Source: Bacillota bacterium (lineage in GTDB: Bacteria; Bacillota; Clostridia; Lachnospirales; Lachnospiraceae). From it: DNA of 64,000 nt. The notes under the pieces were generated by a model. The model did not search any database. It was not told the DNA's origin and worked only from the letters and a program-made list of their open reading frames with translations. Positions 43,892-51,742 of the stretch are shown here, one piece after another. The DNA lies in the NCBI GenBank assembly GCA_902363515.1, contig CABJAN010000004.1, positions 1 to 64,000 of the forward strand. Direction: 5' to 3'. The position numbers were made by a program, and so were the translations under genes. Numbering within the stretch: position 1 is the first letter of the stretch; each line of letters starts with the position of its first letter.

Positions 43892-45174
43892 CAGGGCAAC
43901 CGCATAAAAAATATCCATCGTGGAACAAAAATTCCTTGATGGATATTTTTAAATGGTTTCTGCAATTTTCTGAAAAATCAATTCCTGCACATACTCTAAA
44001 TGATAGGTATACAGCATACTCATTTTTTTATAAGTCATTTTCTTCTTTTTATCAAATCGTGTATCCAATTTCATTAGGTTATAACAAATCTTTCTAATCA
44101 GGGCTAAATTCTGCATTGCTTTTTCTTCTTTAATCTTGCAGGCATCTTCCCGAAAATGTACATCCAATACCCAATGCAGGCTGTTTTCTATCTCCCAATG
44201 TCCCCTCACAATGTGTGACATTTCTTCCGCTGTCATCTCTTCATCCAAGATATAGTATCTTGTTTCACGGCTTCTTTTTCCACTGATTTCACGGACGCTT
44301 TCTACCTTGCCAATGGATTTTAACCCCTTCCAGTTTTCTTTTCCCGTCAGATAATCAATATCCTGGGTAATGAAATAGTTTCTTTTTTCTATTCGTCCAT
44401 GATTTTTTTCTATAGTTCGGTATGTACTGAGTTTTTCCGGTTCTTCTTTTTCTGCATAAGAAAAATACTCTTTTACCTCTTCATACAGGAGTGGCTGGTT
44501 TGTTTTTACTGCAAGACAATAATGACCTTTTTGTTCTACAATCTGTTTTGCAATCGGCTTCTGACATCCAATTGCATCGATAGTTATTACACAATTCGAT
44601 ATGTCCAGCTTCTTTAATAACTTTGGTATTTCTTTGATTTCATTGGTCTTTTCCCCTACTTTTAACTGCCCAATGGAAAGACCATAATTTCCTAAATATG
44701 CGGATATGATATAGGGAATACCTCTGCCATTCGCCGCCGCTGCACGCACAGCTTTTCCGTCAATGGCAATCCTTTTCGGGTCTGTATCTTCCTTTTTCTG
44801 AAGTACTGACAGTACATCCCTGATCCATTGATAAAACAGCTCCATAAATTTTTCCGGTTCTATGAGTGCAAACACACGCAGTAAGGTATCCGCAGAAGGA
44901 ACTCCATACTTTAAGTCCAGCATTTTTTCAAAATAAGGTTCTTGAAGCTTCATAAAGAACGCCATATTTTCTGCATCAGTATAACCACATAAAACAGCAT
45001 AAATGCTCATAACGATCATGTTTCCAAGGTCATGTCTTAACCCTCGGTTATCCCTTTTATCTGTCAGCTCTGAAAAATATAATTTCATTTCCATCATAAA
45101 AATCACCACTTTTCTTTTATTATAATGGAAAAGTGATGATTTGGGTACTAATTATTTTTTATGCGGTTGCCCTG
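43892..45174. mobile_element. ISAs1-family insertion sequence, complete
   Basis: The element is 1283 bp. Its ends are perfect 22-bp inverted repeats beginning CAGGGCAACCGCATAAAAAA. A 10-bp target duplication, ATATCTTACT, lies at 43882-43891 and 45175-45184. It encodes one intact transposase on the minus strand. A subterminal hairpin near 43907-43950 (arms ATATCCATC and GATGGATAT, followed by T-runs on both strands) probably stops read-through. Perfect repeats and duplication suggest recent insertion. Confidence 0.95.
43949..45097 (-). CDS. ISAs1-family transposase
   Basis: This 382-residue transposase has the N-terminal associated domain (FSELTDKRDNRGLRHDLGNM) and a DDE core with IAIDGKAVR (first Asp), VITIDAIGCQ (second Asp) and the C-terminal HWEIENSLHWVLDVHFRED carrying the Glu. 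The frame is intact. GTGGTGATTTTT lies before the ATG at 45097; a GTG at 45109 is an alternative start. It fills most of the IS. Confidence 0.93.
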   Translation of the reverse strand: MMEMKLYFSELTDKRDNRGLRHDLGNMIVMSIYAVLCGYTDAENMAFFMKLQEPYFEKMLDLKYGVPSADTLLRVFALIEPEKFMELFYQWIRDVLSVLQKKEDTDPKRIAIDGKAVRAAAANGRGIPYIISAYLGNYGLSIGQLKVGEKTNEIKEIPKLLKKLDISNCVITIDAIGCQKPIAKQIVEQKGHYCLAVKTNQPLLYEEVKEYFSYAEKEEPEKLSTYRTIEKNHGRIEKRNYFITQDIDYLTGKENWKGLKSIGKVESVREISGKRSRETRYYILDEEMTAEEMSHIVRGHWEIENSLHWVLDVHFREDACKIKEEKAMQNLALIRKICYNLMKLDTRFDKKKKMTYKKMSMLYTYHLEYVQELIFQKIAETI

Positions 45175-45193
45175 ATATCTTACTTTTTTTGTA

Positions 45194-45222
45194 TAGACAA
45201 ATGTATAACTGTGTGTTAAACT
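45194..45222 (+). promoter_or_regulatory. Probable promoter of the cobalamin riboswitch transcript
   Basis: A -35 TAGACA (45194-45199) and a -10 TAAACT (45217-45222) are separated by 17 bp, 10 nt after the target duplication of the IS. The match is moderate. Confidence 0.45.
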
Positions 45223-45259
45223 GAAAATAATTGAATAAGGAAAAACGGAAAAGGTACGT

Positions 45260-45455
45260 ATAGAATATCTATATGTTTAATAGGGAATGTAGTGAGAGTC
45301 TACAACAGCCCAACTTTACTGTGACCGTCGTATCTCTGTTTTATATGTCATGTACATAACCACTGGAGGCATCTGGGAAGGTGAAAAGAGAATTTCTAAA
45401 TTGAGTGTTTTTATAGAAACTTCGGAAGTCAGGAGACCTGCCTTAATCTGTGTGC
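45260..45455 (+). ncRNA. Cobalamin riboswitch
   Basis: The conserved core is present in order: AATAGGGAATGTAGTGAGAG near 45280, CAGCCC then ACTGTGACC near 45305-45325, CCACTGG near 45361, CTGGGAAGG near 45372, and the B12 box AAGTCAGGAGACCTGCC at 45426-45442. It precedes a terminator and a metal-binding/ABC importer operon. Binding of a corrinoid is expected to switch the operon off. Confidence 0.92.
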
Positions 45456-45511
45456 ATGATTTTCGGTGGGGAAGATTTCGCAAAATAGAGATATTATTTT
45501 AGGGAAAGTAT

Positions 45512-45542
45512 AATCCTGCACGAGAATGTGCAGGATTTTTTA
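45512..45542 (+). terminator. Riboswitch-controlled terminator
   Basis: ATCCTGCAC (45513-45521) pairs with GTGCAGGAT (45528-45536), followed by TTTTT. It lies between the cobalamin aptamer and the first gene, and is the likely expression platform. Confidence 0.85.
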
Positions 45543-45587
45543 TGTTCAATTGTTTGAAATTTTGGATTGGAAAGAAAGGAGGAACAT

Positions 45588-45962
45588 ATGAAAAGGATAG
45601 CAATTCTTGTATGCGGAAAAGCAGTGGGAAATGCATGTACAGGTTCTAGTTGTATGAAAGCAATGAACTGCAGAAAGGGTACGTTTGCCCGATATGAATC
45701 AGAAGAAATTGAACTTCAGGCTTTTTTTCAATGCAGTGGTTGTGGCGATGACTTGGAACACAATAGTGGATTACAGGAAAAAGTAGAGCGCATTTTGAAA
45801 ATTGATCCGGATTCAGTACATGTTGGTGTTTGTACCATTGAAAAAGATACAAAGAAGCGATGCGCTGTCATAGGAAAGATGCTGAAGATTTTTAAAGAGC
45901 ATGGAATTGAAGTGCTGAATGGAACACATGATAGTGAGTTATTGCAAGAAGTGATAGAATAA
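45588..45962 (+). CDS. CGGC domain-containing putative metal-binding protein
   Basis: This 124-residue protein matches the CGGC family of predicted metal-binding proteins. It has N-terminal cysteines in VCGKAVGNACTGSSCMKAMNC and the family motif in the form FQCSGCGDD. The protein is small and has no signal peptide. AAAGGAGG lies 7 nt before the ATG at 45588. As the first gene behind a cobalamin riboswitch and ahead of a Nik/Dpp-type importer, it may bind cobalt or assist its handling. That is inference. Confidence 0.8.
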   Translation: MKRIAILVCGKAVGNACTGSSCMKAMNCRKGTFARYESEEIELQAFFQCSGCGDDLEHNSGLQEKVERILKIDPDSVHVGVCTIEKDTKKRCAVIGKMLKIFKEHGIEVLNGTHDSELLQEVIE

Positions 45963-45985
45963 AATAGGAAAAAGGGAGAATTCAC

Positions 45986-47620
45986 ATGAAATTGAGAAAA
46001 CGTATATTATCTGTAGTACTGGGAGTTGCTTTGGCTTTTTCCTTGGCAGCTTGCGGAAAAACAGAAAAAGAAGATACAAACACAAAAGAAGAAGTGGTAG
46101 AACAACAAAAAGATATAAATGATGAAAAAACAAAACCAGCACATACAGCGGAGGATATGATTGTTTTGGCCGGAGCAAGAAATCTGGTTCCGGGTTTGGA
46201 AGATGTTTATTATTCAAGTAATAAACTTGGTACATGGGAGCCGTTGATTTCCAACGACGAACATGGAAATCCAGTTGGTATTCTGGCAGAAAGCTGGGAA
46301 AGAAATGAAGATGCTACTGCTTGGACATTTCATCTCCGTCAGGGAGTTAAATTTCAAAATGGAGAAGAGTTTAATGCAGATGTTGTAGTTGAAAACTTTA
46401 ATCGTTATAAACTCATGGAAAGTGGATATTCTGGATTTACCACATTTAAGGTAAATGAATTGTATCCTGGATTACTTGGATGTGAAAAAGTGGATGATAG
46501 TACAGTAAAGATAAGTTTTTCAGAACCGATTCCCCGTCTGCTTTTCAACATGAAAGATACTGCTAGCTGTATGTTTTATCCTGGGTCATGGGATACTACC
46601 ACTGGATACTTTACAGAACAGCCTGTTGGAACAGGGCCATATAAAATCAAAGAAGTGAAGGAAGATGAATATGTAGTTCTGGAAGCTTTTGATGGATATT
46701 GGGGAGAAAAAGCGAAAACAAAGAATATTAAAATCCGTACTATTACAGATCCCCAAGCTCGTTATGCAGCACTGGATAGTGGAGAAATCATGGGCGTACT
46801 GGATTTAGGGGCAATGCCTGCAGCATTAGGGGAAGAACTTTTGAAAGATGAGCGTTTTGCAATGGCATCTCAAACTTCAACGATTACACATATGATGCTG
46901 TTGAAGGGAGAAGGAACAAAATTTTCAGATGCTCGTTTGCGCCAGGCTGTTAGTCTTGCAATTGATCGTCAGTTAATTGTAGATCAGCTTTGGAATGGAT
47001 ATGGAAAACCAACGCAAAATTTAATTAACCGCATGTGTCCGGACTGGGTAGAACTTCCTGTTGAATATGATATGGAAAAAGCAAAAGCTTTGGCCAAGGA
47101 GGTATTGGGAGATTCCCGTATTCCATTAGATATGTATACACGCTCTTTGTATTTGGACCGTGGTCCATATAAAGAGATGATGGAGTACATTCAATCTCAA
47201 TTATCACAGATTGGTATTGATGCAACAGTGAATGTTATTGATTCACCTACGTATTCCGAAATGTCAAAAGCTGGAGAACTAGGAGCGAACTTTATGACAC
47301 ACGGTATGTCGAATTTAAATGCCTATCATTTTTTGGATATCTATATGAGCAGTACTGGTTCTTATAACCAGTCACAACATTTAGCATATAGTAATCCAAA
47401 AGCGGATGAGTTGTTAAGTGAAATGAAAACAACTTTGGATGACAAGCGTTTTCATGAATTGGCAGTGGAACTGCAAGAAATTGCAAATGAAGAACTACCT
47501 GTTTTGCCGCTGTTCTATGATACAAGCAATTTGATTTATAATCAAGAAGAAATTACGGGTTATGAAGACTTCTCTGATCATTTGGATTTGAGCCACCTTG
47601 CCTGGGTAAATATTCAGTAG
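45986..47620 (+). CDS. ABC transporter substrate-binding lipoprotein (NikA/DppA type)
   Basis: This 544-residue lipoprotein has a signal ending LAFSLAAC, with the lipidated cysteine at C23, then a spacer rich in Glu and Lys and an SBP_bac_5 domain (WTFHLRQGVKFQNGEEFNAD). It captures the ligand outside the cell for the permeases that follow. Family 5 proteins bind peptides, nickel or metal-chelates. Cobalamin-riboswitch control and the CGGC neighbour favour cobalt or a metal complex over peptides. Confidence 0.88.
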   Translation: MKLRKRILSVVLGVALAFSLAACGKTEKEDTNTKEEVVEQQKDINDEKTKPAHTAEDMIVLAGARNLVPGLEDVYYSSNKLGTWEPLISNDEHGNPVGILAESWERNEDATAWTFHLRQGVKFQNGEEFNADVVVENFNRYKLMESGYSGFTTFKVNELYPGLLGCEKVDDSTVKISFSEPIPRLLFNMKDTASCMFYPGSWDTTTGYFTEQPVGTGPYKIKEVKEDEYVVLEAFDGYWGEKAKTKNIKIRTITDPQARYAALDSGEIMGVLDLGAMPAALGEELLKDERFAMASQTSTITHMMLLKGEGTKFSDARLRQAVSLAIDRQLIVDQLWNGYGKPTQNLINRMCPDWVELPVEYDMEKAKALAKEVLGDSRIPLDMYTRSLYLDRGPYKEMMEYIQSQLSQIGIDATVNVIDSPTYSEMSKAGELGANFMTHGMSNLNAYHFLDIYMSSTGSYNQSQHLAYSNPKADELLSEMKTTLDDKRFHELAVELQEIANEELPVLPLFYDTSNLIYNQEEITGYEDFSDHLDLSHLAWVNIQ

Positions 47621-47629
47621 GAATTAAAG

Positions 47630-47660
47630 ACCGTACCGGGATATTACTGGTACGGTTTTT
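47630..47660 (+). terminator. Intra-operon terminator after the binding-protein gene
   Basis: ACCGTACC (47630-47637) pairs perfectly with GGTACGGT (47649-47656), followed by TTTTTG. The next ribosome site begins 4 nt later. Partial termination here would make more binding protein than permease. Confidence 0.8.
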
Positions 47661-47675
47661 GTGAAAGGAGATTTT

Positions 47676-48620
47676 TTGAATAGCACATTATATTATATAA
47701 AGAAAAAGATTCTCTGGACAATTCCCATTTTGATAGGAATTACATTTCTGGCATTTTCACTTGGATTAATGGGTAAGGGAGATCCGGCAACAACCAGAGC
47801 TAGTGCAGATCCAAACTATATTCCGACAGAAGAAGAAATCGAAGAAATCAGAGAAGAAATGGGACTAAATGATTCAATTTTCGTTCAATATATTCATTGG
47901 ATGGAAGATGTTTTACATGGAGATTTTGGAACATCTTATATTGACGATAAACCAGTTTTTGAGGAGATGATGCGCTTAATGCCTAATACACTTATTTTGA
48001 GTGTTATGTCTTTAAGTTTGATTATTGTTTTGGGGCTTATAGGAGGCATTTTTCTTGCTTGGTTCCAAGACCGCTTTTTGGACTTGACAGGAAGAATTGC
48101 CCTGGTCTTTTTTATGTCTATTCCAGGATTTTGTCTTGCTTATTTTATGATTTGGCTGTTTGCTCAAAAACTCCATATTTTACCAACTAGCGGAGTGGAA
48201 ACAATGGTAGGATTTGTAATGCCCTGCCTTGCTGTTTCAATTGGTTCATCGTGTGTTGCGGCTCGTATGCTGAGAATTTCTATTTTAGGAGAATTATCTC
48301 AAAATTATATTTTAACCATACAAGCAAAAGGATTTCGAAGAAGTCAGTGCATTTTTAGACATGCTTTACGTAATTCGTTGATACCTTTTATTACATATAT
48401 CGCAAATGTTTTTGGAGGTCTTCTTGGAGGTTCTATGATTACAGAAAGTGTTTTTTCTGTTCCTGGTATTGGAAGTTATGCGTTGAATGCAATTAATAAT
48501 CGTGATTATGTGGCTATACAAGGCTATGTATTATTTACGGGAGTTGTTTTTGCTTTGACTAGCCTTTTTTCAGATTTGATTTGTGCCTGGTTGAATCCAC
48601 AAATACGTTTGGGAGAATAA
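47676..48620 (+). CDS. ABC transporter permease (NikB/DppB type)
   Basis: This 314-residue permease has about six hydrophobic helices. Its cytoplasmic coupling loop, YILTIQAKGFRRSQCIFRHA, is followed by SVFSVPGIGSYALNAI, both typical of the DppB/NikB family. The start is the TTG at 47676 with AAAGGAG 5 nt upstream. A GTG at 47661 precedes the ribosome site and is unlikely. Confidence 0.88.
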   Translation: MNSTLYYIKKKILWTIPILIGITFLAFSLGLMGKGDPATTRASADPNYIPTEEEIEEIREEMGLNDSIFVQYIHWMEDVLHGDFGTSYIDDKPVFEEMMRLMPNTLILSVMSLSLIIVLGLIGGIFLAWFQDRFLDLTGRIALVFFMSIPGFCLAYFMIWLFAQKLHILPTSGVETMVGFVMPCLAVSIGSSCVAARMLRISILGELSQNYILTIQAKGFRRSQCIFRHALRNSLIPFITYIANVFGGLLGGSMITESVFSVPGIGSYALNAINNRDYVAIQGYVLFTGVVFALTSLFSDLICAWLNPQIRLGE

Positions 48621-48622
48621 AC

Positions 48623-49447
48623 ATGAAAAGAAAAAATATTATTTTTATTAGTTCAATTTCCGTTTTAATTGCGTTTTTACTAGTGGGAATCTTTGCGGAC
48701 TTTTTGGCACCCTATGACCCAAATCAAGTGGATATGTTAAATGGTCTTGCTGGTCCTTCGACAGAACATTGGCTGGGTACGGATCATCTTGGACGGGATT
48801 TGCTTAGTAGGCTGATTTATGGAAGCCGTTCATCTGTATTTATTGCTTTTTTTGCTACAGGATGTACGCTGCTCCTGGGGCTGGTAATTGGATTGCTATC
48901 TGGTTATTTTGGAGGTTGGATTGATCAAACGATACAGTCTATTGTAAATATTTTTCAGGGGATTCCCAGTACGGCCTTTGTTGTTGCGGTACTTGGTTTT
49001 TGGGGACCTGGAATAAAAAGTCTTTTAGTTGCTATAGTAGTAAGTTCATGGGCAGACTTTTCCAGAATTGTACGAAATCAGGTGTTAGAAATTAGAGAAA
49101 AACATTATATTGAAGGTGCCAGAGCATTAGGTGCTGGAGATTTTTATATTATATATCATCATGTTTTTCCGAATATTTTACCACCGTTATTAGTGTTGGT
49201 TGCCACAAGGATTGGCTCTACTGTTTTGACAGTGGCATCTATGAGCTTTCTGGGGCTTGGTTTAAGAGCGCCGGCTTCTGATTGGGGAATCATGATTAAC
49301 GATGCAAAATTATATTATCTCAAAAATTTTATGGTATTGTTAGCGCCAGCAATATGCCTGATCGTTTTTTGCCTTAGTATTAACTTGATTGCAGATTATT
49401 TAAGAGATGTTATAGATCAGGATGATGGTGCATCACGCATGTTATAA
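48623..49447 (+). CDS. ABC transporter permease (NikC/DppC type)
   Basis: This 274-residue permease of the DppC/NikC family has an N-terminal helix and the characteristic HWLGTDHLGRDLLSRLIYGS. The coupling loop is EGARALGAGDFYIIYHHVFP. The start at 48623 lies 2 nt after the NikB stop, with GGGAG upstream. An in-frame ATG at 48581 lies inside the previous gene. Confidence 0.9.
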   Translation: MKRKNIIFISSISVLIAFLLVGIFADFLAPYDPNQVDMLNGLAGPSTEHWLGTDHLGRDLLSRLIYGSRSSVFIAFFATGCTLLLGLVIGLLSGYFGGWIDQTIQSIVNIFQGIPSTAFVVAVLGFWGPGIKSLLVAIVVSSWADFSRIVRNQVLEIREKHYIEGARALGAGDFYIIYHHVFPNILPPLLVLVATRIGSTVLTVASMSFLGLGLRAPASDWGIMINDAKLYYLKNFMVLLAPAICLIVFCLSINLIADYLRDVIDQDDGASRML

Positions 49448-49458
49448 GGAGAAGGGAT

Positions 49459-50391
49459 ATGGATATATCAATACGAAATTTATCTGTTCGGTTTGCAACC
49501 GATTCGGGTGAGGTGCCTGCGGTGAACCATGTATCATTGTCTTTTCCGGACAATAAGGTTACGGGAATTATAGGGGAAACAGGAAGTGGAAAATCTGTTC
49601 TGGGTCTTTCTATTTTAGGATTATTGCAACCTAATGCTACTGTTTTGGGCAGTATTATGTATGGAAACAGGGAATTGACTTCTCTGAAAGAGAAGGAATT
49701 GTGTAAAGTGCGTGGAAAAGAAATTGCTTTTGTTGCACAAAATCCTGCCACTTCTTTAAATCCAAGTATTCGTGTTGGAAAACAAATTGAAGAAGTTTTC
49801 CGGCAATCACAAAAAAGTAAAGCAAAAAGTCATGAGGAAATGTTGAAGCTTTTAGAACAAATGGCTTTTCAAAATCCCAGAAAGACAGCACGTTTGTATC
49901 CGTTTGAATTGTCAGGTGGAATGAGGCAGAGGATTTTGGCAGCAATTGCTGTAGCTGCTCATCCACAATGGATTATTGCAGATGAACCAACAAAAGGCTT
50001 AGATGCAGTCATTAGAAACCAGGTATATCAGACTTTTCAAATGATACAGGGACAATATCAGATGGGAATGATTGTGATTACGCATGATTTGCTTTTGGCA
50101 CGGAAGTTTTGTCACCAAATAGTGGTTATGTATTGTGGACGTGTCTTAGAGATGAATCAAGCGAAAGAACTTTTTGAACATCCTATGCATCCATATACAC
50201 AGGGATTAATTGCTTCCCTTCCACATTTAGGCATGAAAGCTATGAATGGTTTTTCGCCGTCTTTTACAGATCAGCCATCAGGATGTGTGTTTCATCCTCG
50301 TTGTCCATATGCTACAGAGCAATGTCGTGTAGAAGAACCGAAAACTGTACCATATAAGGAAGGGAGTGTGAGTTGCCATCGCTATTATTGA
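49459..50391 (+). CDS. ABC transporter ATP-binding protein (NikD/DppD type)
   Basis: This 310-residue ATPase has Walker A GETGSGKSV, signature LSGGMRQRI and Walker B WIIADEPTKGLD. The C-terminal oligopeptide/dipeptide extension contains HPYTQGLIASLP and CVFHPRCPYATEQCRVEEPK with its conserved cysteines. It energises uptake with the second ATPase, whose conserved N-terminus begins within its last codons. Confidence 0.9.
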   Translation: MDISIRNLSVRFATDSGEVPAVNHVSLSFPDNKVTGIIGETGSGKSVLGLSILGLLQPNATVLGSIMYGNRELTSLKEKELCKVRGKEIAFVAQNPATSLNPSIRVGKQIEEVFRQSQKSKAKSHEEMLKLLEQMAFQNPRKTARLYPFELSGGMRQRILAAIAVAAHPQWIIADEPTKGLDAVIRNQVYQTFQMIQGQYQMGMIVITHDLLLARKFCHQIVVMYCGRVLEMNQAKELFEHPMHPYTQGLIASLPHLGMKAMNGFSPSFTDQPSGCVFHPRCPYATEQCRVEEPKTVPYKEGSVSCHRYY

Positions 50392-51151
50392 AGTAGAGAA
50401 TCTTTCAAAAAAATTTTATTACCGTGGACATAGAAATTATTTTCAGGCAGTGGACAATGTATCGCTTACAATAAAACATGGCAGTACCTATGGACTGATT
50501 GGAGAATCAGGGTGTGGAAAATCTACGCTGGGGCGTTTAATTACCCGTTTGATTCCAGCTACTTCTGGTAATGTGAGTTATAACGGAATTGAAATTTTGA
50601 ATCTTTCTCAGCGTGAGATGCTTCCCTATCGGAGAAAAATCCAAATTTTATTTCAGCATCCGGATACTTCCTTAAATCCCTGTATGACGGTACTTGAGAA
50701 TTTAAGAGAGCCTTTACGGATTCATAAATTGATGGATAGAAAAGATATGGATGATAAGATAAGGGAGCATATTGTTCCATATGGTATTCAGCCAGAACTG
50801 TTAAAGCGAAGGACTTCTCAGGTGAGTGGAGGACAGATTCAGAGAATTGTTTTGGCACGTATTATGTTGTTACAGCCGGAATTTCTTATATTAGATGAAC
50901 CAACATCCATGCTTGATGTATCTGTACAGGCACAAATCATGGAATTACTTCGAGAAATCCAGGAAAAAACAGGTGTATCGTATCTTTTAATTTCTCATGA
51001 TTTGGATTTAATCCGCCATGCCAGTAGCCAAATTGGTATTATGTATCAGGGAAAAATTTTAGAACAAGGGGATACAAAATTTGTTTTAGAAAATCCGAAG
51101 CAACTCTATACTAAAAAATTAATAGAACAATTTAATGATATGAGAGATTGA
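50384..51151 (+). CDS. ABC transporter ATP-binding protein (NikE/DppF type), non-canonical start
   Basis: This is the second ATPase of the importer, ~255 residues, with Walker A GESGCGKST, signature VSGGQIQRI and Walker B FLILDEPTSMLD. The conserved N-terminal strand and A-loop (IEVENLSKKFYYRGH) are encoded upstream of the first standard start, a GTG at 50450. No ATG, GTG or TTG exists between the in-frame stop at 50369 and that GTG. Initiation therefore seems to use ATT (50384 or 50387) or ATC (50378), coupled to the end of the previous gene. A sequencing error is the alternative. If the GTG at 50450 is used, the protein lacks its first strand. Confidence 0.8.
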   Translation: MIEVENLSKKFYYRGHRNYFQAVDNVSLTIKHGSTYGLIGESGCGKSTLGRLITRLIPATSGNVSYNGIEILNLSQREMLPYRRKIQILFQHPDTSLNPCMTVLENLREPLRIHKLMDRKDMDDKIREHIVPYGIQPELLKRRTSQVSGGQIQRIVLARIMLLQPEFLILDEPTSMLDVSVQAQIMELLREIQEKTGVSYLLISHDLDLIRHASSQIGIMYQGKILEQGDTKFVLENPKQLYTKKLIEQFNDMRD

Positions 51152-51158
51152 CAACAAA

Positions 51159-51212
51159 GGGATTTCTTTTATTATCTATATGGATAATAGAAGAAATCCC
51201 CTGCTTTTTTTT
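51159..51212 (+). terminator. Terminator of the importer operon
   Basis: GGGATTTCTT (51159-51168) pairs with AAGAAATCCC (51191-51200), extended by TTATTATC/GATAATA, and followed after CTGC by nine T. Confidence 0.9.
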
Positions 51213-51236
51213 ACTTATGGTATTAAGGTTTCCGGC

Positions 51237-51464
51237 TTAGAACTGCTGAGAAGAACCTGTTCCAGACATCTGACGTTCCTGAGCTTCAATCATTTTTTTG
51301 ACCATATATCCGCCTACAGAACCGTTCTGTTTAGAAGTCAGGTTTCCGTTGTACCCATCTGTAAGAGGTACACCTAATTCATTGGCAACTTCATATTTGA
51401 AGCGGTTTAAGGCACCTTTTGCTTCTGGTACTGCTGCTCTGTTAGAAGAAGTATTATTAGACAT
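51237..51464 (-). CDS. Alpha/beta-type small acid-soluble spore protein
   Basis: This 75-residue DNA-binding spore protein shows the germination-protease region (YEVANELGVPL) and the DNA-binding helix with SVGGYMVKKMIEAQE. Such proteins coat spore DNA and protect it from UV and heat. GGAGGAACAAAAA precedes the ATG, and a sigma-G-like promoter lies upstream. Its presence shows the organism can form endospores. Confidence 0.96.
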   Translation of the reverse strand: MSNNTSSNRAAVPEAKGALNRFKYEVANELGVPLTDGYNGNLTSKQNGSVGGYMVKKMIEAQERQMSGTGSSQQF

Positions 51465-51506
51465 TTTTTGTTCCTCCTTTGGAATTTGATTTTTTTGTTA
51501 CAATGG

Positions 51507-51535
51507 TAGTATGTGAAATATAAATTTTTTTACAC
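51507..51535 (-). promoter_or_regulatory. Sigma-G-like forespore promoter of the spore protein gene
   Basis: On the minus strand the -10 is CATACTA (complement of 51507-51513), an exact match to the sigma-G CATWMTA pattern. The -35 is GTGTA (complement of 51531-51535), four of five to GYATR, with a 17-bp spacer. Confidence 0.7.
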
Positions 51536-51553
51536 TAGAAGTTCTTTCATATT

Positions 51554-51582
51554 TTGACAAATTCTGAGAAATGTATTACAAT
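51554..51582 (+). promoter_or_regulatory. Upstream promoter (P1) before mgsA
   Basis: A consensus -35 TTGACA (51554-51559) and a -10 TACAAT (51577-51582) are separated by 17 bp. Confidence 0.7.
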
Positions 51583-51630
51583 AAATAGTCGGATTTGCAT
51601 GATAGAGTTGTTTTTGTAAAAAATGTATAA

Positions 51631-51674
51631 AACACCAAAAAATAATTGCAAGAAGTTGGTGTTTTTGCTATAAT
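51631..51674 (+). promoter_or_regulatory. Hairpin/terminator overlapping downstream promoter (P2) of mgsA
   Basis: P2 has a -35 TTGCAA (51646-51651) and an extended -10 TGCTATAAT (TATAAT at 51669-51674), 17 bp apart. An inverted repeat, AACACCAA (51631-51638) with TTGGTGTT (51656-51663), followed by TTT, overlaps the -35. The repeat could end transcripts from P1 or serve as an operator for P2. Confidence 0.65.
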
Positions 51675-51742
51675 TACTCTGGACTGCAAGTAGAGCAGAC
51701 AGTTGCTCTTCTGAAGTAATTAAAAAAATAAGGATGATGTAA

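Noticed and set aside
45986..51151. Calling the importer an oligopeptide transporter
   Set aside because: Family 5 binding proteins are not specific enough, and the cobalamin riboswitch and CGGC gene argue against peptides.
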